Positions 1-12,854 of a stretch of 64,000 nt of DNA are shown piece after piece. Source of the stretch: Trema orientale (Eukaryota > Streptophyta > Magnoliopsida > Rosales > Cannabaceae); the NCBI GenBank assembly GCA_002914845.1, contig JXTC01000075.1, forward strand, positions 990,748-1,054,747, in the 5' to 3' direction. Each line of letters begins with the position of its first letter. Position 1 is the stretch's first letter. The notes beneath the pieces were generated by a model that was not told the origin of the DNA, made no database searches, and saw only the letters and a program-made list of their open reading frames with translations. The position numbers and the translations under genes were made by a program.

Positions 1-1122
1 CTTATTTTGTGAAAGTTATGATTTTAGTCTTATGGTTGTTTTCTCTAAGCATTGTACATTGTAGTAATCATCTTAGTAATAAAATTAATATCAGGTCTTT
101 CACACATCATGCCACCAAGGATACTGACCCTTTCCACTATCTTTTCCATCAGACACAAGGTAAGTAGAGATTTATTTTTAACTGCATCACAAAAACAGTA
201 GTAGAAACAAGATATTTTCCTACATGCTTATGTGTATTATATTAATTATATGGTTGTTTTTTTGTTCATGAAAGACATAAGCATGACATTATCATTTAAG
301 CATGATTTTCAAAGAAATGAAGTTTTCCACGCATTTAATTTAAAGTAGTACCATTGTACTGATTTTATGAGATATGTTTTAAGTACAGTGTTTAGTCTGT
401 CTGGGTTGGGTAAGTATGGTTTGCACAGGCATCCTTCCTGCATAGGTGGGCACGGCTTACCGACTGCCGGGACTGAGCATTATACTATGAGATTGGTGTA
501 TTACTTAGTTGGTCTGCGTTGGGTAGGCATGATTCACATTGGCCATGTGTTTCCTTCCCGCACAGGTGGGCACGGCCTACCGACTGCCGTGACTTTGTAA
601 TGTACCCAAGGGCCCTATAAAGAAATATTTTCTAAGAAAAGTGCATTAAAATGAAAAGTTATGAAAGAAAGAGTACAATGGAAATTTCAATGAAGTATAT
701 GCATGAGACACATTCATGAGCATACATGGTCTTTACTTACTGGGCATTAGCTCATGTAGTTCCTGTGATGCAGGTGAGGAGATTTTTGATGTGTAGAGCT
801 GCTGGTTGGCTAGCACACTTTCTTGCCGCCATGATCATACAAATGTAGACGAGCTTGACTTGTGGGCGTTGTTTTATTTGTATTTCGATATTTTGGTGTG
901 ATGTAAATATTACTGTGGATGGCAAGATAAACTGATACTTTTTGGTTGTACATTTGTAAAGAAACTTTCAGGAAGTAATGCCACGCAGTTTCTTACGTTT
1001 TAAAAACTTGAAAAGTTTAAATTCGGCCCACTTTTTGCAAAAACTAAAGTTATGGTTTAAGAAAGAGTAACACTCCCTAGTTTGACCTGCGTAGTCATAG
1101 GGTTAGGCAAGGGGGCATTACA
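1..1122 (+). mobile_element. Ty3/gypsy-like LTR remnant
   Basis: The stretch ends in gggggcattaca at 1122, the kind of terminus seen in plant Del/Tekay chromovirus LTRs, and a copia LTR fragment of another family begins abruptly at the next base. At 400-600 it holds two copies of a unit containing ggtgggcacgg and ccgactgcc about 120 bp apart, a GC-rich motif that recurs in such LTRs. No coding domain is visible and the left end lies outside the window or is not recognisable. The family is inferred from motifs only. An alternative LTR start at tgtaatgtaccc (about 598) is possible. Confidence 0.4.
410..595 (+). repeat. Two-copy tandem repeat inside the LTR remnant
   Basis: Two related units, about 410-480 and 527-595, share gggtaggcatg-like and ggtgggcacggc followed by ctaccgactgcc. 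The spacing is about 120 bp. The open reading frame crossing them is a by-product of the repeat and matches no protein I know. Confidence 0.5.
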
Positions 1123-1961
1123 TCTGGTCCCAGTGGTCGACCACTTTCCCTCGGCCATTTGACCGTTGGAGCTGAATTGTCACTTTCAGTCTCCAACGGC
1201 TACTGAAAATAGTCGCCCACTTTTCTGGCAGACAGCTAGTAACGGTCGAAAACGGCTAGTTTTTTAGGACTGCTTTATATAGAGCCAAGTTTGATGACTT
1301 AAAATGAGAGAACATGAACCTACATTGATACCCAATCAGTTTTTAAGTGAAAAGGCTATCTTTTACTCAACTTTAACTTTCAAATCTTCTTGAGCCATTC
1401 CTAGAGTAACATTTGTGCATTGTTCTCAAATCACCTAAGCTTATCTTGTATTATTTCTTTAAGAGGTAATTCTTTGAGTGAGTGTTCACTTGTATGTTCA
1501 TAAAATCATTATTGAGAGGTGAGGTTGGCACCGGAATCATAAACAACCCGGTATAGGTGAGGTTGACACCGGATTCTAAACGATCCTTGGTTAGGCGTAA
1601 TAGAGCCGGATTCAAGACTATTGTAAAGGCGTGGGTGTGCCTAAGAAGAAATCACTCCGGTTGTACAAGGGTCGGTCAAGCCCATAATCTTGATCCGATA
1701 GTGGAAAGCTCTAAGTAAGTTGCGGAGGGCCGGGGACGTAGGCAAACCGTCGTGTTTGTCGAACCTCATAAAAATAGCGTTTGCAATCTCTCTATCCCTA
1801 TCTCTTTAATTAATTTACCTTGAGATTCTGATTGTTTATTTGTTATTTTTACTTGCTCCATTCATTATTTGCTCAATCTTGTTGCCTAATTCAAAACTTT
1901 TCTAAAAACTTTTAAAACCCAATTCACCCCCCCTCTTGGGTTAGCTATTCTTGGGATAACA
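1123..1961 (+). mobile_element. Ty1/copia SIRE-type LTR, 5'-truncated
   Basis: This is the right-hand part of the LTR family seen complete at 9136-12849. It shares the block of short 'gaggttg-caccgga' repeats, the segment before 'gtaggcaaaccgt', and the terminal aattcacc-ccctcttggg ... gggataaca. The left half is missing at the junction with the gypsy-like LTR end at 1122. It is a fossil without coding sequence. Confidence 0.7.
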
Positions 1962-3546
1962 AAATCATCCTCATACATCTATTTATCAATTACATTTGAC
2001 TTGACTAAATAAGTGGATATGGGAAAGGAATGAAACAAGATTTAGACACCAACCATAAAGTAGGAGAAAGACCACAAGCATAAGACAAACAACTTGTCTA
2101 CCCAACAAGATAACTTACCCCCAATCAAACAATATCTAAAAAGAAAAACAAAAGAGGGGGTTAAGCTCAAGAGCTTAGTACGAAAACAATTATCTTTTTA
2201 AAAAATCATTTAGTTATGAAAATACCTGTATAATTAGTTTTTCTCAAAAACTGTTTATGAAACATTTTTATGTTCCAAACAAATCATGTACCAAAAACAT
2301 AATTGAAATATCATAACCAAAAACTATAGTGCATATATTATAAATCAACTCATCCCATGAGCTCTCATCCTCTCATCACAAATAGAATAACTCGTATTAC
2401 ATGTACTAAGTACTCTCAGCTTAACACCTATCCAAGTAAATTAGAAGGACAACTTGGTGCCTAACCTACTAAACTGGAGAGGCAACTGAATGCCTACACC
2501 TGCCGAGTTGGGGGGAGGAGAGTTGTCAATGAACCCTGCTTTCACTTAGAATAGGGTTAATACTGCCTACTAAACACCTAATATATAAGACATACCTCAT
2601 GTCTGATCCTATAGTATGTACAATATGAATAAGTATCCAAAACAACCATATAAGAGTCTAATTTCCAAATAATGCTCTGATTTTTTTTCATAAGAGTTTT
2701 ATTTTAGATTTTTAGAAAATCAGACAGCGTAATGACTATACTTCTACTAAACGAAAAATTTTATCCTGCATATTGAAGATCCCAGAGTAATATAGTATAT
2801 TTAACAATGCCCAAAATTCATCACAGTTATCTAAGTAATTCAGTCAATTTTCGCAAATTCATAATATAGAACATAATCAATTTTTTATTCCAAACTAATG
2901 TAAAAAGTGGTAACTGAATTCTTACTTCACCGTGACAGCTATATGGAGTTATCGAGTGCTCGTGGCATCAAAATGTTGCCAGTTCATGGATTCAAGAGTA
3001 TTTCCAAGCCTCAGTTAGCTCATTTTGGTTGGTGACTTTTTCATTGAAGTCTCAAGCGACAAAACAGAGGTCACGAGCATGTTCATAGTACCGAAAATAG
3101 CTAGGATAGCTATATAGCTTGTCCAATATGGGTCCGTGATGAAATCCAACCCATGGCACGTAAAATGAGATAATTCCTAGCGCCATTGCCTCGAAGTTTG
3201 TGCTAATTGCTTATATAGGCAATATATATGTCAAAATTTATGTTTTGACAAGTGCGATCCAAAAATGATAATAATTTAATAATCCAATAGTCCAATTAAA
3301 AATTGACTACACAAACCAAACTTTTCAAATAAGCACTATTCAACACTCACCAAATCCGGCGAATTACACAACGATCAGCAATAGGACCTCAGGGGTCTTG
3401 TTACCCACACCGGGGAAGTCATAGTGCCTATGGCAGAGGCCGGTGGTGGCCGGAGAGGTGGTTTCCGAGCAAAACAACGTCGGCTCTTTTTCTTTCCACC
3501 ACGCATGGGTAGCTCAAAGTTGGGAGAGCGAGTTAACATAAAGTAA
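1962..3546. other. Spacer with possible gypsy LTR remnant on minus strand
   Basis: No gene is visible. About 2330-2640 read on the minus strand has the look of a gypsy LTR (alternating short GC-rich motifs such as gccgagttggggggagg), and 2900-3540 is moderately GC-rich noncoding DNA. I could not find LTR ends, a primer site or protein domains, so the assignment is weak. Confidence 0.25.
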
Positions 3547-4121
3547 AGGACAAAATATCACATAGCCCTCTCATTTTTACCAAGAGTAGTTTTTACCCCT
3601 TCACATTTGACGTTTTGCCTACATGGCCCACTTTTACAAATGTAATGTCACTTTATCCTCATTTTTGTAAATATTGTGTCATTTTGCCCAGTTTAGCAAA
3701 TAATGTTAAAAAAAGACGTTATTTTACCCGCCAAATATCGAGATCCACTAAATAAGAGGAAATAGAGGAGATAAACTCACTATTTTTTCAAATTTATATA
3801 GAACTTCAGTAAAAATTTTATTTTACAATTAAAATCGTGAATGATGGGAAATTTTTCAATAATCTTATTTGCATAAAATTGTATTTAGTTTAAATGAGCA
3901 TTATTTTTAAGAAAAAAATTAAAACTTTCTCTATCCATACTCACAGACCTTAACAAGGGCAAATTTGTAACAAATTTGTAAAAACTGGGGTAAAATAATA
4001 TTATATTTGTGAAATTGGGGTAAATTAACACTACATGTGTAAAAAAAAAAAAGGAAAGTGTGGGGTTAAATACCAAATGTGATGATGGGTGGCAAAAGTG
4101 AGGGGTAGAGTATTCTGTCCT
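3547..4121. mobile_element. MITE with imperfect terminal inverted repeats
   Basis: The left end (aggacaaaatatcacatagc, continuing into ccctctcattttta) matches the reverse complement of the right end (aggacagaatactctacccc, then tcacttttgcca) with scattered mismatches. The 575-bp interior is AT-rich, with no transposase. Flanking target duplications are not clear. The superfamily is unassigned; a Mutator-type origin is possible. Confidence 0.55.
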
Positions 4122-6630
4122 ATAGTAAATAGGTAGGCTTTACTCTTATATATATATTGTTATATTTATATTTAAAAGAAATGAGTGGATTTTTATATGT
4201 TCGAATCCTAGTTACATCTGTTTATGTTTATGGCCTTAAAAGTAAAAATATCGGTGGCTAGATCAAGCTTCCCAACCCTTTAATTAGGGACATATCGATC
4301 ATATATTTCTTTTGAGAGTATTAGTCTAATATTTATTTTCAAAAACAAAAAGCTTGATAGGATCCAATTTGAAATATATCTTATAAGGAAGTTGAAGTAA
4401 GCTCATACATCCATTATAGTATTATTATCAAAAAAAAATAATCCATTATAGTATTTGGCCACAAACTATTGATGGTAGATCCTTGGATTATCAATGAGCT
4501 ATCTTTGAATTCCTTTTCTGGTTCAGTGTTTCCGATATAAATTCTCAACCAAATCAGGCCTTTTTTATTTTGTTTTTTTGTTTTTTTTTCCGCTCCAAAT
4601 CGAATCAGCTTAACTTACTCATTTAAATGAAATATATTTTTATTTGATATTGAAGACAATATCTTTCTGATAGGAAATTTTACAATCATATTAATTAAGA
4701 TATAGTCTTTTTTTAAGCATTGTGCAACATTTTTAGGCTCCAATCATATTAACTAAGATACAGTCCTTTTTCCCCTTAATATATATATATATTTCTATTT
4801 TTTTTTCTTTAAGTGAGAATTTAAACTCATGACTTTTCACATCAAAAGAAAGTGTGATTATCACATGCCGATAATAAAAAATAACCCAACTGGTATATTG
4901 TTGAAAACTAATTATCTTAATCTCTTTCTTTTCCGTCGATCCTGCTTTCCTTCCAAGAGACAATTCACGGAAAACACGTTACTTAATAAAATGGTCAAAT
5001 TTCTTAACTCTTTTGGCTTCGTATACGCGTACGGGGATAGCACATCAAAGTAGAACAATAAATTCTGCTTAGAATAAGGGGGTAATAACCCAAATTTTCG
5101 TCAAAGAAAATAAAATATTTAGGGTCTTGGACCCTAAATACCGTTGACTAATCATAAGAAATGACTCAGCAAAACTGATTTCGAGATTCTTAACTAACAT
5201 ATGCATCTCTTAAATCTCATAACTATCCAAACCAGCTCTTTCAAGATGTATATATATATATATATATTTATATATAGGTATACATGATATATTTATTTTT
5301 TTGAGTACAAACTCTTTCGATAATTTAAAAGAAAGTCCAAATCAGTCATCCAAAAAAATAATAATAAAAAAGACAACAAATCAGCAGGAAATCTCTTGGC
5401 TCGTTGTAATTTATAAGAACGGAAAGCAAAATAATTAAGAAAATAAAAGTACGTATACAAATAATGACTGAATTAAAATACTTAAAATAATGACCGAAAT
5501 AAAATAATTAAAATAATGACTGAATTTCGAGCATATTTTAAGTAAATGTGCGTTTTCCAAATTGTGTAACAAAGCTGGTATATCATTGTATATACAAATT
5601 ATAAAATATAATATACTTAGCATAAAAATTAATGTATTTAGTACATAAACTAAAGCTAGTATAGAGATAGATACATAAAGTATAAAAATACATATACTCG
5701 ACAAATTTAGCTACCAAAAGAAAAAAATGAACATTTAGTTAAAAAAAATAATAAAAAAAGGACACACTCTCTCTCTCTAGTTTCATAAAAAAGAGGGGAA
5801 AAAAATTAAAAAAAAAAAGAACCAACTACAATACCTATTCATATGCCAGCCTGCAAGGGGCCATACCATCAACTCTCAAAATTTTGAGGAAATTTGATTT
5901 TTTATAGTAATTTTTCAAAAATACTGAAAAATTTCAGATTTTAATTATACAAATACCACTTTTAAAAGTATTTAGAAAAATATTATTTTTTATTAATTGA
6001 TGAGATACTTGAAATTACTAATCAAGTACCTGATTAGTTACCTCAAGTAACCCAACTGGTTACCTCGAGTACCATTGAAAATTACCAATTTTGAAAACAA
6101 GTGTTATTTTTTTAAATATTTAAGAAAAATGTTATTTTTCTAAAAAAAATAAAAAAAATATTTTTCTAAATAAATCTAGAACTTTTAGAAAATTGAGTCC
6201 ACATAGGATTTTTTAATTTTTGGTAATGTTATCTTAATGTTATAAGGATAGCACCGCCTTTTTTAGCTCCTAAAATATTTTGAAAAGTACCATGAAAGGT
6301 CGTACAAATTTGTCTTATTTTTAAAAGATCGTAAATTTAGTAATATTTTTTTGAAAAATGGGTATAAGTGTCCAAAGCCCAATAGTATTTTGTAAGTAGC
6401 CCCATATTTTCATGGTATGTTTGGGCCAGAAAAAATAATTAATTACTTTATTGATGTTTAGAATGAAATTTCGTTTAAACTTCGTTTTGGTTTCTATAGG
6501 TCGTTTTTTTTTTCCTTTTTTTTTTTTCTGTCTTTCGACTATTAAAATTCTTCCCGTTAATTCTTCTATGTCCTAATTTTGTACAATTTAAGTGCACAAT
6601 ACTACAATAGTGACTTCATACAAGAATAAA
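4122..6630. other. AT-rich spacer
   Basis: Noncoding AT-rich DNA with homopolymer runs, short AT microsatellites near 5246-5275 and a CT run at 5768-5780. The short open frames here have no family resemblance. Confidence 0.5.
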
Positions 6631-7935
6631 TTCTAAGTATTGGTTCCTAAATTTTGGAAAAAAAATTTTCATTTAGTCATTTGTCGTTAAAGATTTAATG
6701 GAAACTGCTAAAATGAGCAATATTTTTTCATACAAAAATCCCTAAACTCAAAATAATTTAGTAAAATGAACATTAAACTCAATTATTTAGAGCAAAACCC
6801 CCCAAACTTCTCTAATATCAGTTATGCTAAAAAAAAAATATATGTTGCTGCTAGTTATTTTTAGGGTTAAGTCGTCATTCTTTTATTTATAGTTTTTAAG
6901 TTCTTATTCTTAAATTTTTGTTTTACGTTAATTTTTTTTAATCTTTTCTATCCAAAACTGATGTTAATTAGCACCTGCATAAAATATGCTCATCTCAGTA
7001 GAGGTAAAATTGGAAACAAAGGGAAATTATTATTTGAAAAAAGAAAAAGAGATGGGTTATCATTTTCATTCAAGATAGAGGTAAGAAATTAGAAAAGTTT
7101 ATATATTTCCAATATGGATTGATTTGGGTATAAGTATTCAACTATCTAGAATACATATATGTGTCATTTTATTTACTATTTTATATTAAAGTGCTGTAAT
7201 TCACTTTTTATTGATTATATTACTTCATATACTCCATAGTTGTTTATGAACATTATTCTTAGGTAGTGAATAAGATTTAAAATTACGAGTATTTCCTCAT
7301 ACACACCTGGTTAATAATAAAGGTTTGTGAAGACCTAATAAAAATAATAATAATATTTATAGAGATTAATTGCAGTATTAGATAGCTTTAAAGAAAAGAT
7401 AAATTCATTTTATTCCAAGAGGTGAGACACAATTTATTCATGGAATACACGAATACTTGGAACAAAGTAAATCCATACTTGAACCATATAAACTTTTACA
7501 GTTTCTTATCTCCATCTTGAACGAAAACGATAGCCCAATTCCTTTTTTCAAAAAAAAAATAATAATAATAATTTCCCTTTATTTTCAATTTTACCCCTGC
7601 TGAGATGAGTACGTTTTGGGCAAGTGCTAATTAATGGCAGTTTTAGACAGAAATGATTAAAAAAAATTAACGTGAAATAAAAATCTAAGAATTAGGATCT
7701 AAAAGCTACAAATAAAATAATGAGAACTTAACCCTAAAAAAAACTAACAGAAACACATTTTTTTCTAACAGAACTAACATTACAAGCTCAGGGGGATCTG
7801 CTATGAATAATTGAGTTTAGGATTAATTTTACTAAATTGTTTCGAATTCATGGGGCTTTTGTATTAAAAAGACAAAAAGATAATGACCAAAATTAAACTT
7901 TTAGCAAGTTTAAGAACCATAGGCATTGCTCTTAA
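6631..7935. repeat. Large inverted repeat, arms about 520 bp
   Basis: The left arm (about 6631-7160) and the reverse complement of the right arm (about 7420-7935) align over most of their length. Shared blocks include agggttaagt, gttaattttttttaatc, ctcatctcag and attgaaa-aaagggaaatt. Identity looks like 80-85 % by eye with small indels, and the spacer is about 260 bp. It may be two copies of one element inserted head to head, or a foldback element. A transcript across it could form a long double-stranded RNA. Confidence 0.7.
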
Positions 7936-8109
7936 TTTTACATTTTAAAGATTTAAATGAGAAATTTACAATAGTTTAAGCACCAACAAAATAATCAATC
8001 CATTTATATGCGCCTCGGGAATTATTTATCAATAATTTATCGCAAATTGGTAATGTGACCCTTGGACTTTCTGGTTTTTTTTTTTTTTTTGGGCAAATGG
8101 ATCCTTAAA

Positions 8110-8255
8110 TTTACTAATATGAGGCAATCAATCCCAAATTGATAAACATTGTTAAAATGGTAAAAATAATGGAATGTGTATGTTTACTAATATGAGGCAA
8201 TCAATCCCAAATTGATAAACATTGTTAAAATAGTAAAAATAATGGAATGTGTATG
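8110..8255. repeat. 73-bp tandem duplication
   Basis: A unit beginning tttactaatatgaggcaatc is present twice back to back (8110-8182 and 8183-8255) with only about one mismatch, so the duplication is recent. No coding content. Confidence 0.9.
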
Positions 8256-8422
8256 TCAGGCGAGACTATTTTTAAGAGCATCATTAACTTTTTACTATAC
8301 CTAATGGTTTGAAGTGAATTATAAAGAAATTTATGGTGAATTTGGTATAGGATTCGAATCTTATTCTAAAAATTCAGAAATAAATTTCATGTAAAGTTGT
8401 ATAGTATTTTACTTTATTTTCT

Positions 8423-8898
8423 GTTAGGGTTCTTATGCAGATCCTATTTCGAAGGAGTCCTTCACTTCACAGTAGCCATCGCGGCCCTCCCTATTTCCAC
8501 TAGATTTCGACAATTTAAGGTACTTTAAGCTTAAAATATTCAATTTTTTCACTAGATTTTGTATAATGTAGTCATGGAATATTATTTAAACCGAATAGTT
8601 TTATAAAATATTAGATCTTTTAGTTTAGATTTAAGATTTAAGAATTTTTTAATTTTTTTTGTTAGTGTTCTTATGCAGATCCCATTTCGAAGGAGAGTAG
8701 TCTCTCCTTCTTTTCGCTATCGCAACCGTCATGCCTCTCTCTGTTTCTACCATAGATTTCGGTGATTTAAGGTACTTTAAGCTTGAAAAATTCAATTTTT
8801 TCTCTAGATTTTGTATAATATAGCCATGGAATTTGATTCAAACCAAATATTTTTGTAAAATATTTGATCTTTTAGTTTAGATTTAAGATTTAGGATAT
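8423..8898. repeat. 238-bp tandem duplication
   Basis: Two direct copies, 8423-8660 and 8661-8898, both begin gttag-gttcttatgcagatc and contain ggtactttaagctt and agattttgtataat. They are diverged, with substitutions and short indels around 8690-8750. No gene is recognised. The unit has exon-like GC-richer parts but no sustained frame. Confidence 0.8.
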
Positions 8899-9135
8899 TT
8901 TAAATTTTTTCCACTATGATGTAAAAAATTTGTTGTTGTATATTGTTGTTGTTGTATATTTGAATATGGTGTGAAAAATTTGTTGTTGTAAATTAAAATT
9001 GATTTTTTTTTTTCTTTTCATATTTCAGATTTTAAGTCCATTTCACAACATATATATGTATATGTGTATTTTTAACATATTAAATTTTAAGTTTCCTTTT
9101 ATGTTTATGTTTTTTTATTTTTTACAATTGACATT

Positions 9136-12100
9136 TATTGACAAATTAAGGTTTTAATCTTACTCACTCTTATTTTGAAGATAACAAACATTCGATTTAA
9201 TACTAATGATTTAACTTGAGTGCGTAGTGAAATAGCTTTAAAAGTTCTCACTCAAGTTGATCAAGAAATCAAACTTCAAGATTGATTATGGAGAGAAGAG
9301 CTCGAAGCGTGAAGACCATCAAGATCAATAATACAAGACTTAGTTAGAAAAAGGGTAAAAGTATTTAGTCTTGTATGAGAATTTATATATGCATATCTTA
9401 TGATCTTTTATGGGCTCAAATTTTTTTTAACAAAAAGATTTTTCAAATCAAAATATTCATTTGATTTGAAAAATTAATTGTACACCTTTAAAATAAGTCC
9501 TATGATCTTTAAAAGATACAAATATACTTGAAATCATGATTTAGATTAAAAAGAGATTTTTTTATTTGCCAACTAGAATATGTTTTAGTATGAATGCTTT
9601 TTAAATTATTGTTAAATACTTTTGTAAAACTAAAACAAGTTTGCAATAGTCAAAATATTCTTTTCAAATTGATTTCTACTGTTTTTAAAGTGTTTAAAAC
9701 AAGTTTAGAAGTCAGATTTTAAAAAACTCTAAAAGCTGTCAGAATTTACAAAAACACCAAAAAGCTATCAAAAATTGAAAATCACAGGTAGACTCATAGG
9801 TAGACCAGAAATGACTACCGGTAGATCAGAAATAACCAGTGGTAGACCGCCCAGTAGACTGAAAATTCTATTTTTGGCCATTAGATTTCGACCGTTGTAA
9901 CTACACTTCCAACAGCTAGTTTCGAGAGTCTACCAGAAACTTTACTGGTCTACCGGAAGCTCCAGAAACTGTGTTAAATTGTTTAAAATGGCTAGTTTTC
10001 AAAAAGACTTATAAATAGAAGCTATTTTAAGACTCAAACAATCTTTTTGAACTATCCTACATTGCTTTTAACCATCTTTCAAAACTTGATAGCCTACATT
10101 TTGTGATAAAACTTTCAATTACTTTTCACAAAATTATTGAGCCAAACTAGATCATATCTTGTGCTTACTCTTATTCTCCCAAAGCTTATATCGTATCAAA
10201 TTACATAGAGGAGAGATTTTTTATTGAGTGTTTCAATTCAAACATATACTTTATATTTGAGAGGTGAGGTTGGCATCGGATGTTGTTCAATCTTATAATT
10301 GACATTGTTATTCCTATTTTGAAGATTGTTCAATTCTAGATTCCTCTATATCTCCTTATTGCGTAACTTGTCATGCTATCTTTCACGTGGAAGAAAATTG
10401 TTCGTGTATTGCTCTTTCATATAGTTTTGTTACATATTCAAATAGAGAGAGTAATATACTGAATTAATATGGAGAGTATCTTATTTCAAAGAGATAGATT
10501 GATTTTTATGACATCTGATTTGAAATTTGTTTCTATCTTTTTAATGATGTCAAAAGGGGAAAAAATATGTTGATTTATGAATATGAGGATAAAAAAATTT
10601 ATTTATGAGTATGCATATTTTAAGGGGGAGAAATTTGTTTAGCATACATTTATTTTACATTTTCTCATAATATGCTTATGATGCTTAGTTGAGTTAAAAA
10701 GGAGGAGCAAGTCTCTTTTTACTTTCTCAAGCATATTTTGAGATTGAGCTTAAAATATGGTAAGGATCAAGGTAAACTTGTCAAATTTCATACTTTCGTA
10801 TCCTTATTGCATATTTTCTTTTATCTCATAAATCAATATTTGTCATCATCAAAAAGGGGGAGATTGTTGAGAAATTGAGGTTTCAATTTTACTCACTCTT
10901 ATTTTGAAGATAATAAATATTTGATTTAGTACTAATGATTTAACTTAAATGTGTAGTGAAATAACTTTAAAAGTTTTAACTCAAGTTAATTAAGAAATCA
11001 AGCGTGAAGATGGATACATATTGGACTTATTAGAAACAAGCTTGAAGATGGATGAAAAAGAGTTTGAAGATAAAGATCAAGAATACAAGACGTAAACTAG
11101 CAAAGGTTATACACTTAGTTCTTGTATTTGAATATTTGTTTACACATTATATGATCTTAATGACTCAAATTTTTTATAAAATTAGAAATTTTCAAAGCAA
11201 AACTATCAAACCTATTTTTCTCCTATTAAAATATGAAATCTATTTTACACAAGTTTTTAAATTAATTTATGAATTTCTATAGTTCCTATATTTCATAATA
11301 AATCAATTTATGAAGTCACATTTTGAAAATAATTGAAAAATACTTGAAATAAAGTTAAAATATTGCTCTCAGATAAATTCAGCAGACCAGCCTTTAGAAT
11401 CAGTCTACTGATTCCTTCTGCATTTTTTAGCAATTTTCAGATTCGACCGTTAGAACCGCACTACCAACAGCTAGTATTTTAAGTCGATCGAAAACACACT
11501 TTCGGCAGAATGTCGGTCAAATAGTTATAAACGGCTAGTTTTCATTCAAGTCTATAAATAGAAGATTTTCTAACACTTGAGTCAACTTTTGAACATCCTT
11601 ACATTGCTTATATCATATATTCAAATTGATCAAATCAATTTTTGTGATTCAAACTTTCAAATCCACTTTTTCATAAAAAATCACTTGAGCCGAACTAGAT
11701 CATATCTTGTGTTTACATTTACTCTCTCTAGACCTACCTTGTATCATTCTTTTTATTAAAGAGATTCTAGTTGAGGGATTCAACAAAAACCAGAATTGTA
11801 ATTGTGAGGTGAGGTTGCCACCGGAGTCAAAACAATCCGATTTAGGTGAGATTGTCACCGGAGTCTAAACAACCCGAGTGTAGGTGAGGATGTCACCGGA
11901 GTTTAAACAACCCGTGAGTTAGTGAGATTGACACTATTTTCTAAACAATCCGTATAAGTGAGGTTGTCTCCGGAGTCAAAATAATCCGGTAGGCGTGATA
12001 GAGTCGGAGTCAAGACTATTGTAAAGGGTAGGGTGTGCCTAATAGGAATTCACTCTTTTTGTACAAGGGTCAGTTAAGCCCACAATCTTGATCCGAATAG

Positions 12101-12849
12101 TGGAAGCGAAAGTAAGTTGCCGAGGGCTGGGGATGTAGGCAAACCGTTGTATTTGTCAAACCTCATAAAAATCGAGTTTGCATCTTCTCTATCCCTACAC
12201 TCTTTACTTTATTGCAAGCTATTTATTTGAGTGTTTGATATTTAGTGTGCTTAATATACTTGCTATTATTGCTATATATTTGGTACTATTGTTGATTTAG
12301 CTTAAAAGTTTCAAAATAGTGGTATATGGTTTTAAATAATTGAAAATTTTCTTAAAACGTTTTAAAACCCAATTCACCTCCCTCTTGGATTGTCAATCTT
12401 GGGCTAACAATAGCTAACACCGGATTCATAAATAACCCGGTTATAGGTGAAATTGACACCAGAGTCTAAACAATCCGAAGTTAAGCGTGATAGAGCCTGA
12501 GTCAAGACTATTGTAAAAGCTTGGGTGTGCCTAAGAAGAATTCACTCCGTTTGTATAAGGGTCGATCAAGCCCATAATTTTGATCGGATACTGGAAAGCT
12601 CAAAGCAAGTTGCCAAGAGCTGGGGACGTAGGTAAACCGTTGTGTTTGTCGAACTCCTAAAAATAGCATTTACAATCTCTCTATCCCTACATCTTTAATT
12701 TATTTACTTTGAGATTGTATTTGTTTACTTGCTATTTTTACTTGCTTTATTAATTATTTGTATAATCTAATTGTTTTGTTAGAAAAATTTGCAAAAGTTT
12801 TTAAAACCCAATTCACCTCCCTCTTGGGTTAGTTAATCTTGGGATAACA
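9136..12849 (+). mobile_element. Solo LTR of a SIRE-type Ty1/copia element, interrupted by a nested copy
   Basis: The left part (9136-~10281) begins as a variant of TGTTGAGAAATTGAGG and the right part (~12414-12849) ends gggataaca. Together they give about 1.58 kb, matching the 1.55-kb nested LTR. The outer copy is flanked by a perfect 5-bp direct repeat, acatt at 9131-9135 and 12850-12854, so it was a complete insertion reduced to a solo LTR. It is a fossil with no coding sequence. Confidence 0.85.
10282..12409 (+). mobile_element. Nested, 5'-truncated SIRE-type copia element
   Basis: Inside the solo LTR lies the 3' end of a second element of the same family: about 580 bp of the noncoding region after pol (10282-10864), which carries the family hallmark tttgtcatcatcaaaaaggg directly before the LTR, then a full LTR at 10865-12409 ending gggctaaca. 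The 5' LTR, gag and pol are missing. This is a fossil. Its insertion is younger than the outer LTR. Confidence 0.8.
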
Positions 12850-12854
12850 ACATT

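Noticed and set aside
367-600. 77-codon open frame at the left edge
   Set aside because: It spans a tandem repeat within an LTR remnant and shows no protein family features.
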